Below, piece by piece: positions 34,864-43,559 of a stretch of 63,309 nt of DNA. The translations under genes and the position numbers were made by a program. Origin of the DNA: Thermomonas fusca DSM 15424 (lineage in GTDB: Bacteria > Pseudomonadota > Gammaproteobacteria > Xanthomonadales > Xanthomonadaceae). The stretch is from positions 1-63,309 of the forward strand of contig NZ_AUIV01000025.1 in assembly GCF_000423885.1 (NCBI RefSeq), written 5' to 3'. The notes beneath the pieces were generated by a model. It was not told where the DNA came from. It made no database searches and worked only from the letters and a program-made list of their open reading frames with translations. The stretch's first letter is position 1, and the number at the start of each line of letters is the position of its first letter.

Positions 34864-35049
34864 GCCGGTTTGTCCGCCGGTGCCGGGCCTGCCGCCAGGA
34901 CTCTGACGCGCCGATCCAGCGAAGCGCAGGCTACCGGCCGCGGCGGCGCAGGTCAGGTGATGGTTGTCATGTGATTCGGCTGACGGCTGCGGATGTCACG
35001 CGCCGCGCCGACGACGGAGCATGCCGCCATCGAACACGGAGGAATCCCG

Positions 35050-35958
35050 ATGCCGGATGGACAAGCGGTGGTGGCGCGGTTGCGCGGCGTGAGCAAGCAT
35101 TACGGCGGCACGCTGGCGCTGGACGGGCTGGACCTGTCGCTGCGCGCGGGCCAGGTGACCTCGCTGCTGGGTGCCAACGGCGCCGGCAAGAGCACCGCGG
35201 TGAACCTGCTGCTGGGGCTGCTGGCCGCGGACGCGGGCGAGGTGTCGGTGTTCGGCCGCCCGCCCGGCTCGCGCGCGGCGCGGCTGGGCACCGGCGCGAT
35301 GCTGCAGAGCGCCGGCATTCCCGACCGATTGCGGGTGGGCGAGGTGCTGGCGCTGGTGCGCAGCTACTACCGCGACCCGCGCAGCGTGGCCGACTGCGTG
35401 GCGCTGGCGGGACTGGACGGGTTGATGGCGCGTCCGTACCGGCACCTGTCCAGCGGCCAGCAGCGGCGCGTGCAGTTCGCGCTGGCGATCTGCGGGCGGC
35501 CGCGCCTGCTGTGCCTGGACGAGCCGACCACCGGCCTCGACATCGAGGCGCGGCAGGGCATCTGGCGCGCCGTCCGCGAGCTGGTGGCCGACGGCAGCGC
35601 GGTGCTGCTGACCACCCACTATCTGGAAGAGGCCGAGGCGCTGGCCGACCATGTCGCGGTGATCGATCGCGGCCGCATGCTGGCGCAGGGCAGCGTGGCG
35701 GCGATCCGCGCGCACGTCGCCCAACGCCGCATCCGCTGCGTGTCGGCGCTGGATGCCGGCGCGGTGGCGCGCTGGCCGGGCGTGCGCCAGGTCGAGCGCG
35801 TGGGCGACGTGCTGCGAATCGTCGCCGACGGTCCGGAACCGGTGGTGCGTCGCCTGCTCGCTGCCGACGACGGTCTGCGCGATCTCGAGGTGCAGCGCGC
35901 CGGTCTTGCCGATGCCTTCCTCGAACTGACCCGCAACGATCAACAGGAGGCCGCGTGA
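35050..35958 (+). CDS. ABC-2 type transporter ATP-binding protein
   Basis: The 302-residue ATPase has Walker A GANGAGKST, signature LSSGQQRRVQFAL, Walker B LLCLDEPTTGLD and the switch His in TTHYLEEAEALA. The C-terminal 80 residues are the extra domain seen in drug and polysaccharide ABC-2 exporters. The start ATG at 35050 follows a good ribosome site (GGAGGAA). It overlaps the permease gene by one base and heads the operon with a histidine kinase and regulator, an arrangement like the Bacillus DesKR/YvfRSTU-type systems. Confidence 0.92.
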   Translation: MPDGQAVVARLRGVSKHYGGTLALDGLDLSLRAGQVTSLLGANGAGKSTAVNLLLGLLAADAGEVSVFGRPPGSRAARLGTGAMLQSAGIPDRLRVGEVLALVRSYYRDPRSVADCVALAGLDGLMARPYRHLSSGQQRRVQFALAICGRPRLLCLDEPTTGLDIEARQGIWRAVRELVADGSAVLLTTHYLEEAEALADHVAVIDRGRMLAQGSVAAIRAHVAQRRIRCVSALDAGAVARWPGVRQVERVGDVLRIVADGPEPVVRRLLAADDGLRDLEVQRAGLADAFLELTRNDQQEAA

Positions 35959-36725
35959 TGGCTGCCATGCTTCCCGCCGTGGAGCGCCCCGCATTGCGCA
36001 GTTACCTGCTGGAAGCCAAATGCGAGTTCCTGCGCATGCTGCGCGACCCCGCCTTCTGCATCCCGGTGACCTGCTTCCCGCTGATGTTCTACCTGCTGTT
36101 CGCGGTGGTGCTGAACAAGCAGCACAGCGCCGCCACCGCGCAGTACCTGCTGGCCACCTACGGCGCGTTCGGGGTGGCCGGCGCGGGCCTGTTCGGCTTC
36201 GGCGTGACCATCGCGCTGGATCGCGAGCGCGGCTTCCTGCGGCTCAAGCAGGTGCTGCCCACGCCGCCGGGCGCACTGCTGCTGGCAAGGATGGCGATGG
36301 CGATGCTGTTTGCCGCCGCCATCTCGCTGCTGATGGCGCTACTGGCGGCCACGGTCGCCGGCGTGGTGCTATCGCCACTGCAGTGGCTGGCGCTGCTGGT
36401 GGTGAACATGGGGGGTGTACTGCCGTTCGCCGCGGTGGGCCTGTACGTGGGCACGCGGGTGAGTGGCAGCGCCGCACCCGCGCTGCTCAACGGGCTGTAC
36501 CTGCCGATGTCGTTCCTATCCGGTCTGTGGCTGCCGCTGTCGATGCTGCCGCCGCTGCTGGCCAAGCTGGCGGTGGTGTGGCCGGCCTACCACCTCGGCC
36601 AGCTGGCGCTGAAGGTGGTAGGCCATGACCAGGGCCAGCCGGCGTGGCTCCACCTGCTGGCGCTGGCGGGTTTCACCGCGGTGTTCTTCGCGCTGGCCCA
36701 GCGTCGTCTGGGGGCAGCGGAATGA
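35958..36725 (+). CDS. ABC-2 type transporter permease
   Basis: The 255-residue permease has six predicted membrane segments, an N-terminal ECEFLRMLRDP-like cytoplasmic lead (here AKCEFLRMLRDPAFCI) and the ABC-2 features SGLWLPLSMLPPLLAKLAVVWPAYHLGQLAL. It pairs with the ATPase just upstream. The ATG shares one base with the previous stop codon. The substrate is unknown; drugs, lipids and antimicrobial peptides are typical for this family. Confidence 0.9.
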   Translation: MAAMLPAVERPALRSYLLEAKCEFLRMLRDPAFCIPVTCFPLMFYLLFAVVLNKQHSAATAQYLLATYGAFGVAGAGLFGFGVTIALDRERGFLRLKQVLPTPPGALLLARMAMAMLFAAAISLLMALLAATVAGVVLSPLQWLALLVVNMGGVLPFAAVGLYVGTRVSGSAAPALLNGLYLPMSFLSGLWLPLSMLPPLLAKLAVVWPAYHLGQLALKVVGHDQGQPAWLHLLALAGFTAVFFALAQRRLGAAE

Positions 36726-36774
36726 GGCCGACGCGACATGCCATGATCCGCGCATCGCGCCTGAGGAGCCGTCC

Positions 36775-37977
36775 ATGACGTTCGCCCTGCCCGTGCGCTG
36801 GCCGCGGCCGGCGCCCGACTCGCTGATGGCACAGGACCTGCGCCTGGGCCGGTCGGTCTGGACCCACCACATCCACCTGGTGTGGACGATCTGGGTGTTC
36901 ATCACCCCGTCGTTTTCCGGCGGCGTCTACGGCTACACGTTGCGCTGGCTGCTGCTGACCCTGCTGTCGTTCCCGCTGTTCCTGCTGCTGTTCCACGTCA
37001 GCGTGACCGCCAGCGAACGGCGCGCGCAGCTGGCCGCTCTGGGCATGCTGGCGCTGTGCTTCGCGCTGCTGCCCTGGTATCCATCGGGGCTCAGCTACTT
37101 CGTGTTCGGCTGCGTGATGCTGCAGCCGCGCTGCAAGGGCTCGCTGCTGCGCTACCTAGTCGCGCTGGCGGCGTGCAACGCGGCGCTGATTTTCTATGCG
37201 CGCTACATCGGCTACCCGTGGATATCGCTGGTGTGGATGCCGGCGGTCACCGCGATCATCGGCGTTATCACCATGGTGGAACGCGTCAACCGCCAGCGCG
37301 ACGCCGCGCTCAAGCTCTCGCACGAGGAAGTGCGGCGGCTGGCGGCGCTGGCCGAGCGCGAGCGCATCGGCCGCGACCTGCACGACCTGCTGGGCCACAC
37401 GCTGTCGATGGTGGCATTGAAGTCGGACCTGGCTGGTCGCCTGCTGGCGCGCGATCCCGCCGCCGCGCAGGCCGAGATCGCGGCGGTCAGCCAGGTCGCG
37501 CGCGAAGCGCTGGCGCAGGTGCGCGGTGCGGTCAGCGGCATCCGTGCGGCCGGCATCGCCGCCGAGCTGGCTTCGGCCAAGCTGCTGCTGGAAACCGACG
37601 GCGTGGCCTTCGAGTACCGCCTCGACGACGACTTCTCCGGCGCTGCGCTGCCGGCCGCGGTGGAGTCGGCGCTGGCGATGACCGTGCGCGAGGCCGCCAC
37701 CAACATCCAGCGCCACGCCCGTGCGCGCCGCGCGCACGTCCGCTTCGGCGTGGAGGCGGGCGAGGCGGTGCTGCGGGTCGAAGACGATGGTCGCGGCGGT
37801 GCCCTGGTGCCGGGCAATGGCCTGGCCGGCATGCGCGAACGCATCGAGGCGCTGCGCGGGCGCCTGCGCGTCGACGCCGGCGCCGGCCAGGGCACCTGCA
37901 TCGAAGCGCGGGTGCCGCTGGCCGCCAACGACCACCTGCCCGCAACGCCAGCGTCTGCCGGCGCGGCCCCCGCCTAG
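36775..37977 (+). CDS. DesK-type sensor histidine kinase
   Basis: The 400-residue kinase has about five N-terminal membrane segments (residues 35-165), a short coiled coil, and the HisKA_3 dimerisation domain with phospho-acceptor His203 in ERIGRDLHDLLGHTLSMVALKSDLA. The HATPase domain follows (REAATNIQRHARA for the N-box, VEDDGRGG for G1, GNGLAGMRERIEALRG for G2). This matches the DesK thermosensor subfamily. The kinase probably senses membrane state or the substrate of the adjacent ABC-2 transporter, which is inference from context. Confidence 0.92.
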   Translation: MTFALPVRWPRPAPDSLMAQDLRLGRSVWTHHIHLVWTIWVFITPSFSGGVYGYTLRWLLLTLLSFPLFLLLFHVSVTASERRAQLAALGMLALCFALLPWYPSGLSYFVFGCVMLQPRCKGSLLRYLVALAACNAALIFYARYIGYPWISLVWMPAVTAIIGVITMVERVNRQRDAALKLSHEEVRRLAALAERERIGRDLHDLLGHTLSMVALKSDLAGRLLARDPAAAQAEIAAVSQVAREALAQVRGAVSGIRAAGIAAELASAKLLLETDGVAFEYRLDDDFSGAALPAAVESALAMTVREAATNIQRHARARRAHVRFGVEAGEAVLRVEDDGRGGALVPGNGLAGMRERIEALRGRLRVDAGAGQGTCIEARVPLAANDHLPATPASAGAAPA

Positions 37978-38027
37978 CCGCGCTTGCCGGACCAGCCGCG
38001 CGGCGCGATCTGTTAACGTCCCGCGCC

Positions 38028-38630
38028 ATGATCCGAGTCCTGCTGGCTGAAGACCAAGCCCTGCTGCGCGGCGCGCTGGCCGCGCTGCTGGGCATGGAGT
38101 CCGATATCGAAGTGGTGGCCGCCGCCGCCGACGGCGAGTCGGCCTGGCGCGAGCTGCAGCGGCTCAAGCCCGACGTGCTGCTGACCGACATCGAGATGCC
38201 CGGCCTGACCGGGCTGGAACTGGCGCAGCGGATCCAGCGCCACGCGCTGCCGGTGCAGGTGGTGGTCATCACCACCTTCGCCCGCGCCGGCTTCCTGCGC
38301 CGCGCGCTGGATGCCGGGGTGCGCGGCTACCTGCTCAAGGACGCGCCTGCCGAACAGCTGGCCGAGGCGCTGCGCCAGGTCCACCGCGGCGGCCGGGCGA
38401 TCGACCCGCAGCTGGCGCTGGAGGCCTGGGGCGAAGCCGATCCGCTCAGTGATCGCGAGCGCCAGGCGCTGCGGCTGGCCGGCGAAGGCATGTCCGCCGG
38501 CGAGATCGCGCAGCGGCTGAACCTCTCGCACGGCACCGTGCGCAACTACCTGTCCGAGGCGATCGGCAAGCTCGGCGTCGGCAACCGCATCGAGGCCTAC
38601 CGGCTCGCGCGCCAGAAAGGCTGGCTGTAG
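38028..38630 (+). CDS. DesR/NarL-type response regulator
   Basis: The 200-residue regulator has a receiver (acidic pair E8/D9, phospho-acceptor Asp54 in LLTDIEMPG, Thr and Lys in ITTF and LLKD) and a C-terminal LuxR-type helix-turn-helix (PLSDRERQALRLAGEGMSAGEIA, SHGTVRNYLSEAIGKLG). It is the cognate partner of the DesK-like kinase 50 bp upstream. Likely targets are its own ABC-2 operon and perhaps the divergent efflux operon. Confidence 0.93.
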   Translation: MIRVLLAEDQALLRGALAALLGMESDIEVVAAAADGESAWRELQRLKPDVLLTDIEMPGLTGLELAQRIQRHALPVQVVVITTFARAGFLRRALDAGVRGYLLKDAPAEQLAEALRQVHRGGRAIDPQLALEAWGEADPLSDRERQALRLAGEGMSAGEIAQRLNLSHGTVRNYLSEAIGKLGVGNRIEAYRLARQKGWL

Positions 38631-38637
38631 CCGCCAC

Positions 38638-41220
38638 TCAGGCGCGGCGCGGTTGCCGCCGGTGCGCGGTGACCCACGCCACCAGCGCATCCGGCGGCAG
38701 CGCGCGCGCGTAGTGGAAACCCTGCGTCAGGGTGCAGCCGCCATCCCGCAGGAACGCCGCCTCATGCGCCTGCTCCACGCCTTCCGCCAGTGTCTCCAGG
38801 CCTAGGTTGCGGCCCAGCGCGATCACCGTGCGGCAGATCTCCTCGTCACCGGGGTCATTGCCGATGCCGCTGACGAAGGCGCGGTCGATCTTCAGCCGGG
38901 TCAGCGGCAGCCGCCGCAGGTAGGCGAGGCTGGAATAGCCGGTGCCGAAATCGTCGATCGCCAGCCGCACGCCCTGCGCCTTCAGCGCCTGCAGCACCAC
39001 GATGGCGTGCTCGGGATCGCGCATCAGTACCGATTCGGTGATCTCCAGTTCCAACCGGTCCGCGGCGATCCCGGTGGCGGCCAGGATCGCCGCCACCTGC
39101 GCCGGCAGGCGGTCGGCGTCAAGCTGCTGCACGGAACAGTTGACCGACATCCCGGCCACGCCCAGGCCCGCCTCGTCCCAGGCGCGCAGCTGGCGGCAGG
39201 CTTCCAGCAGCACCCATTGGCCGATCTCCTCGATCTGCCCGGTCTCCTCCGCCACCGGGATGAACTGCGCGGGCGGGATCATTCCCAGCTCCGGGTGTTC
39301 CCAGCGCAGCAGCGCTTCCACCCCGGTCAGCGCGCCGCTGCGCAGGTCCAGTTGCGGCTGGTAGTGCAGGTGGAACTGCTGGCGCGGCAGCGCCATGCGC
39401 AGGCCGGTTTCCAGCGCCAGCCGCTGTGCCGCGCCGGTGGACAGTGCCGGCTGGAACAACTGGCGGCGGCCGGTTCCCAGCCGCTTGGCTTCGTACAGCG
39501 CCAGCTCGGCGTGGCGCAGCAGGGTGTCGGCATCGTCGCCGTCGGCGGGGGCCAGCGCGATGCCGACGCTGATGGTCAGCACGGTGGGCGAGGCGCCGCC
39601 CAGTAGCGGCCGGGTGAACGCGTCCGTCACGTCGAGCGCGAACGCATCGGCCTCGGCTTCGGCAGCGCCGGGCAGCATCGCGGCGAATTCGTCGCCTCCC
39701 AGCCGGGCCAGGAAGCCCTCGGCCGGCAGCCGCGCCTGCAGTCGCTGGGAGGCGGCGCGCAGGACCTGGTCGCCCAGTTCGTGGCCGAGGGTGTCGTTGA
39801 CGCCGCGCAGGCGGTCCAGGTCCAGCGCGACTACCGCGAAGCCCCGGCCGCCGCGGGCCGCGTCCTCCAGGAACAGCTGCAGCAGGCGCCGGTTGGGCAG
39901 CCCGGTCAGGCTGTCGTGGTGGGCCAGGTGGCTGAGTTCGGCGGCGTGGGCCTTGGCCTCGGAGACATCGGTCCAGGTGGAGAGCGCGCGCAGCGGCTGG
40001 CCGGCCGCTGCGGGCAGCGCGCGCAGCGCTTCGTGCACGTGGTGGACGGCGCCGGCTTCGTCGACCACGCGGTACTCGCGGGTCAGCGACGGGTGGCGGC
40101 GCAGGTGGTCGAGGGCGGGCTCCAGCGTGGGCAGGTCGTCGGGGTGCACGTGCTGCTTCCACCGGCCCGGGGCCAGCACTTCATCGGCGGGCACGCCGTA
40201 CAGCCGCGGCACGTTCGGGCTGGCCCATTCCACCGCCAGCTCGCCGTCCTCTTCGCGCAGCAGGAACAGCGCCACCGGGCTGACCTCCAGCACCAGTTCC
40301 AACCGGTTGCGTGCCGCGGTGGCATCTACGGTCGCCGCGCGCACCCGCCAGCGCAGGACCAGACTGAACACCAGCAGCGCCAGCACCAGCGCAGCCGCGG
40401 CGGCCACCGCAGCCGGCAGCCAGGGCGGCGTCACCGTCAGTGGCGGCGGCATCATGGCGTGACGCATCGCGCGGAAGTAGACCGAGTCCGGCGCCTGCTG
40501 CCAGGCGCGCAGCCAGTGGTCGATGCGTGCCAGTACCGCCGCGTGGCGGCCACGCGGCGCAGCGAAGTACAGCGTCGCCGGGTTGAACAGGATCGCGGTT
40601 TCTTCCAGCCCGAAGTCCCGGCCCGAGCGGGCGCCGAAGAAGTTGTTGGCGACGGCCACGTCGGCGCGGCCGTCGTGCACCGCGCGGAAAGTTTCCCGGT
40701 AGCTGTCGGCCCCGACTGCGGTCCAGCGCACGCCCAGTTCCTGCAGCAGGTGGCGCAGTTCGCCTTCCTGCACGCTGTCGCGCAGCAGTGCTACCCGCAG
40801 GTCGGCCAGGTCGGGGAAAGCGCGCACCACCAGCCCATGATGCTTGTAGACCTGCGACCACGAATGCGCCACCGGCACCGTGTGGAAGTCGAACAGGCGG
40901 CCGCGCTCCGGCGTGTAGGCGACGTCGGGCATCAGGTCCAACTCGCCCGCTTCCAGCCGCGCAAGGCAGTCCGACCATTCACAGGGCACGTACTGCACGC
41001 GCCAGCCCTGCTTGCGGGCGATCGCATCGAGCAGCTCCACGAACAGCCCGGCCGGGTGGCCGTCCTTGTCGCGATAGACCTTCGGCGCGTTCTCGTACAG
41101 CCCCACCCGCAGCGTCTGCGCGGCGTTGGCATCGTCACCTCGCAGGAAACTGATGCCCCACCATGCGCAGGCGGTGATCAGCAGTGCAGACAGGACGAAC
41201 CAGGCGGTGCGTGCGCGCAT
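38638..41220 (-). CDS. Transmembrane SBP-PAS-GGDEF-EAL cyclic-di-GMP protein
   Basis: The 860-residue protein has a signal/anchor helix, a periplasmic solute-binding domain of the family 3 type (LRVGLYENAPKVYRDKDGHPAGLF, about 37-255), and a membrane helix (about 268-292). A PAS domain (about 305-430), GGDEF (about 440-600) and EAL (about 605-850) follow. The GGDEF motif and the EAL motifs EALLRW, ITES, DDFGTGYSS and AEGVE are intact, so both synthesis and hydrolysis of cyclic-di-GMP are possible. The product-inhibition RxxD before GGDEF is absent. The ligand is likely an amino acid-like solute. Confidence 0.93.
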   Translation of the reverse strand: MRARTAWFVLSALLITACAWWGISFLRGDDANAAQTLRVGLYENAPKVYRDKDGHPAGLFVELLDAIARKQGWRVQYVPCEWSDCLARLEAGELDLMPDVAYTPERGRLFDFHTVPVAHSWSQVYKHHGLVVRAFPDLADLRVALLRDSVQEGELRHLLQELGVRWTAVGADSYRETFRAVHDGRADVAVANNFFGARSGRDFGLEETAILFNPATLYFAAPRGRHAAVLARIDHWLRAWQQAPDSVYFRAMRHAMMPPPLTVTPPWLPAAVAAAAALVLALLVFSLVLRWRVRAATVDATAARNRLELVLEVSPVALFLLREEDGELAVEWASPNVPRLYGVPADEVLAPGRWKQHVHPDDLPTLEPALDHLRRHPSLTREYRVVDEAGAVHHVHEALRALPAAAGQPLRALSTWTDVSEAKAHAAELSHLAHHDSLTGLPNRRLLQLFLEDAARGGRGFAVVALDLDRLRGVNDTLGHELGDQVLRAASQRLQARLPAEGFLARLGGDEFAAMLPGAAEAEADAFALDVTDAFTRPLLGGASPTVLTISVGIALAPADGDDADTLLRHAELALYEAKRLGTGRRQLFQPALSTGAAQRLALETGLRMALPRQQFHLHYQPQLDLRSGALTGVEALLRWEHPELGMIPPAQFIPVAEETGQIEEIGQWVLLEACRQLRAWDEAGLGVAGMSVNCSVQQLDADRLPAQVAAILAATGIAADRLELEITESVLMRDPEHAIVVLQALKAQGVRLAIDDFGTGYSSLAYLRRLPLTRLKIDRAFVSGIGNDPGDEEICRTVIALGRNLGLETLAEGVEQAHEAAFLRDGGCTLTQGFHYARALPPDALVAWVTAHRRQPRRA

Positions 41221-41280
41221 CGTCGCGATCCCCGGAAGACGGCCGCAGGATAGCGCGCCGGTCCGCCAATGCCGCGTGAG

Positions 41281-41832
41281 TCAGCCGGTCCCCGGCGGCG
41301 GCCGGCGCCCCCACGTCATGGCCTCGAACACGCCGTCGCGGCGGATCCACGCGTGGTGCAGCGCGGCCGCCACGTGGCCCAGCACGGTCGCCAGCAGCAG
41401 CCACGCCAGCAGGCCGTGGGCAGCGCGCAGCCACGCGTACAGCACGGCATCGTGCGGCGCGATCGCCGGCAGCGCCACGTCGCCGGGCAGCACCACCACA
41501 TTGCCCGCGGCCGAGGTCAGCGCCCAGCCCAGCAGCGGCAGCGCCAGCATCAGCGCGTACAGCAGCACGTGCGAGGCGTGCGCGGCGGCCGCCTGCCAGT
41601 GCGGCAGGTCGGCCGGCAGCGCCGGCGGCGGATGGCGGCGGCGCACCCACAGCCGCACCAGCACCAGCACCAGCAGGGCCAGGCCCAGCGGACGGTGCAG
41701 CGCGATCAGCGGCGGCCGCAGGACCAGCGAGGCCATCATCGCCACGCCGATCAGCAGCTGGGCCAGCAGCAGCGCGGCCATCAGCCAGTGCAGCAGGCGG
41801 GCTAGCGGGACGAAGCGCGGTGCGGGGCTCAT
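41281..41832 (-). CDS. Cytochrome b561 family protein
   Basis: The 183-residue protein has four membrane segments with the haem-ligand histidines expected of bacterial cytochrome b561 (LLHWLMAALLL, LHRPLGLALL, HASHVLLYALML, HGLLAWLLLATVLGHVAAALHH). It would pass electrons from the quinol pool to a periplasmic acceptor. Its ATG overlaps the stop of the catalase-family gene by 4 bases, so the two are co-translated and the peroxidase is its likely electron acceptor; that pairing is inference. Confidence 0.9.
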   Translation of the reverse strand: MSPAPRFVPLARLLHWLMAALLLAQLLIGVAMMASLVLRPPLIALHRPLGLALLVLVLVRLWVRRRHPPPALPADLPHWQAAAAHASHVLLYALMLALPLLGWALTSAAGNVVVLPGDVALPAIAPHDAVLYAWLRAAHGLLAWLLLATVLGHVAAALHHAWIRRDGVFEAMTWGRRPPPGTG

Positions 41833-42917
41833 GGCTTGCCTCCCTGGCCGGTGGCCTCGGGCGCCTGGCCGCGGGCGATCTCGCGCTCGCGGCGGTTGAA
41901 CGACTGCGCGTACACCACCGCGCGCGCGGCCAGGATCGAATCGTTGGAGCGCTCGATGCCGGGCGGCAGCACGGTGGGGTCGAAGTTGACGTCGCGGCAG
42001 GCGCCCTCGGCCTGCGGCGCCATGGTGTCCAGCCACAGCGTGCCGAGCGTACGGGTGGGCCGAGACGCCGGCCACGGCTGCGAAGGATCATCCAGCGCAT
42101 CGCCGGGTGCCGGCAGCGTCGCCACCAGGTCCCAGGCCACCGGGCCGGCTGCCAGCCGACCGGCGAACTCTGCGGCCAGATAGTCCGGGGTGGCCGCGGC
42201 GCGCGCGGCAGCATCCATCGCCACCAGCGGCGCGCGCGGGCGCAGCGACCAGCGCAGCGGCTGGCGGCGGCCATCGGGCGCGACGAAGATGAAGGTGTGG
42301 ATGCCGTTGTAGGTCGTGTTGGCCCAGCTGTCCGGCCACGGCGCGCTGGCCGCCCAGTCGCGGAAGGCGCGCGCGCTGGGATATTTCGCCAGCACCGCGG
42401 CCATCCGCGCCGGGTCCGGCTTGCCGGTGGCGGGGTCCGGGATCTGCGCGCGGGTCTGCTCGAGGAAGGCCTCGGCGCTGGGCACCGCGAAGAACGGGAA
42501 GCTGTTCATCGCCAGCCGCCAGTTCGCGCCGTCGTCGCTGCGCAGCAGCAGGGCCAGGCTGCGCACGCGCGCGCCGGCCTCGGCGCCATGCGGATCGCCG
42601 CCGCCGATCGACAGCCGGCCCAGCACCGGCACGCGGTCCTGCGCGAACACCCGCGCCGGCGAGAGCGCGGCGCCGTCGGCTGTCCCCTCGAACCAGCCAC
42701 CCACGCAGACACCGCGGCTGTGCGCGCGGCGGTAGCCGGGATGCGGGCCACCGGCAGCCTCGATCGCGCCGATCAGGGTGCGCGCGGTGGGCTGGGTGTC
42801 GCCCAGCCGCCCGGCGGCGTACAGGAAACCGGTGCCGGCCACGGCCACCACGGCGGCGATGGCAGCCAGCGGCACTAGTGGTAGCCGTTGGCGGGGAGGT
42901 GGGTTGGGCGTGGTCAT
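41829..42917 (-). CDS. Catalase-family peroxidase, membrane-anchored
   Basis: The 362-residue haem protein is of the short catalase-related peroxidase type (SrpA-like). It has one N-terminal helix (LVPLAAIAAVVAVAGTGFLY) that would place it in the periplasm. The distal His segment is AHSRGVCVGGWFEG, the RLSIGGG segment follows, and the proximal ligand motif RxxxY is read as RAVVYAQSFNRR. It would reduce peroxides with electrons from the co-translated cytochrome b561. It is divergent from an ECF sigma factor gene, and both have matching promoters. Confidence 0.92.
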   Translation of the reverse strand: MTTPNPPPRQRLPLVPLAAIAAVVAVAGTGFLYAAGRLGDTQPTARTLIGAIEAAGGPHPGYRRAHSRGVCVGGWFEGTADGAALSPARVFAQDRVPVLGRLSIGGGDPHGAEAGARVRSLALLLRSDDGANWRLAMNSFPFFAVPSAEAFLEQTRAQIPDPATGKPDPARMAAVLAKYPSARAFRDWAASAPWPDSWANTTYNGIHTFIFVAPDGRRQPLRWSLRPRAPLVAMDAAARAAATPDYLAAEFAGRLAAGPVAWDLVATLPAPGDALDDPSQPWPASRPTRTLGTLWLDTMAPQAEGACRDVNFDPTVLPPGIERSNDSILAARAVVYAQSFNRREREIARGQAPEATGQGGKP

Positions 42918-42950
42918 TGCGGCTCCGATTCGTAGGGGGGATACGGGTGG

Positions 42951-42975
42951 GACGTGCAGGCGGAGGCGTTATTCC
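42951..42975 (-). promoter_or_regulatory. ECF-type promoter of the catalase/cytochrome b561 operon
   Basis: On the minus strand GGAATAA (42969-42975) is followed after 14 bp by CGTC (42951-42954), matching the -35/-10 pattern of many ECF sigma factors. It lies 34 bp before the catalase start. Its -35 element is one arm of a palindrome shared with the divergent promoter. Confidence 0.7.
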
Positions 42976-42987
42976 CCGCTGCGGCGG

Positions 42988-43012
42988 GGAATAATTCGCG
43001 GGCCGGTGCGTC
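42988..43012 (+). promoter_or_regulatory. ECF-type promoter of the sigma/anti-sigma operon
   Basis: GGAATAA (42988-42994) and CGTC (43009-43012) are separated by 14 bp, the same as in the divergent promoter. The start codon of the sigma gene is 32 bp downstream. Identical promoters on both sides suggest the sigma factor drives its own operon and the peroxidase operon. Confidence 0.7.
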
Positions 43013-43043
43013 TGACCGGTGAATCCCCAGTGGACGGAGACCC

Positions 43044-43559
43044 ATGGACGCCCTCGACGAAGAGGCCTTGCAGGTGCTGCTGCCGCGGTTGCGGCGCTTC
43101 GCCCGTTCGCTGGCGGGCGATCCCGCGGCGGCCGACGACCTGGTGCAGGCCGCGCTGGAGCGCGCGCTGCGCCGCTGGGGCAGCCGCCGCGACGCCGAGG
43201 CGCTGCAGCCCTGGCTGTTCTCGATCCTGTACCGCCAGTTTGTCGACGAGCACCGCCGTGGCCGCCGCTGGCAGCGCCTGCTGGCCCTGCTGGGGGCGCA
43301 GGACGCGCCCACCGCGCCATCGCCCGAGCAGATCCACGCCGACCGCCTGCAGCTGGCGGCATTCGCCCGCCTGCCGGCCGAGCAGCGCGCGCTGCTGCTG
43401 CTGGTGGCGGTGGAGGGCTTCAGCTACCGCGAGGCCGCCGACACCCTGGGCGTGCCGATCGGCACCGTGATGTCGCGCCTGTCCCGCGCCCGCGACCGGC
43501 TGCGCGCCGCCGCCGACGAGGCGCTCACCCCGACCCGCCGCCTGCGAGGTGTGCCATGA
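43044..43559 (+). CDS. ECF-family RNA polymerase sigma factor
   Basis: The 171-residue sigma factor contains region 2 (LLPRLRRFARSLAGDPAAADDLVQAALERALRR, with the LQPWLFSILYRQFVDEHRR segment) and region 4 (LPAEQRALLLLVAVEGFSYREAADTLGVPIGTVMSRLSRARDRL). It overlaps the anti-sigma gene by 4 bases, so the two are made together. It probably recognises the two GGAATAA/CGTC promoters in the adjacent gap and controls a peroxide or envelope oxidative response. Confidence 0.93.
   Translation: MDALDEEALQVLLPRLRRFARSLAGDPAAADDLVQAALERALRRWGSRRDAEALQPWLFSILYRQFVDEHRRGRRWQRLLALLGAQDAPTAPSPEQIHADRLQLAAFARLPAEQRALLLLVAVEGFSYREAADTLGVPIGTVMSRLSRARDRLRAAADEALTPTRRLRGVP

Noticed and set aside
42969..42994. 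The ECF palindrome as just another copy of the TCCCCGC small repeat
   Set aside because: Its core resembles the lipB repeat, but the loop differs (TGCG) and both arms extend into GGAATAA with CGTC at equal spacing, which the repeat family does not predict. It remains the main alternative.
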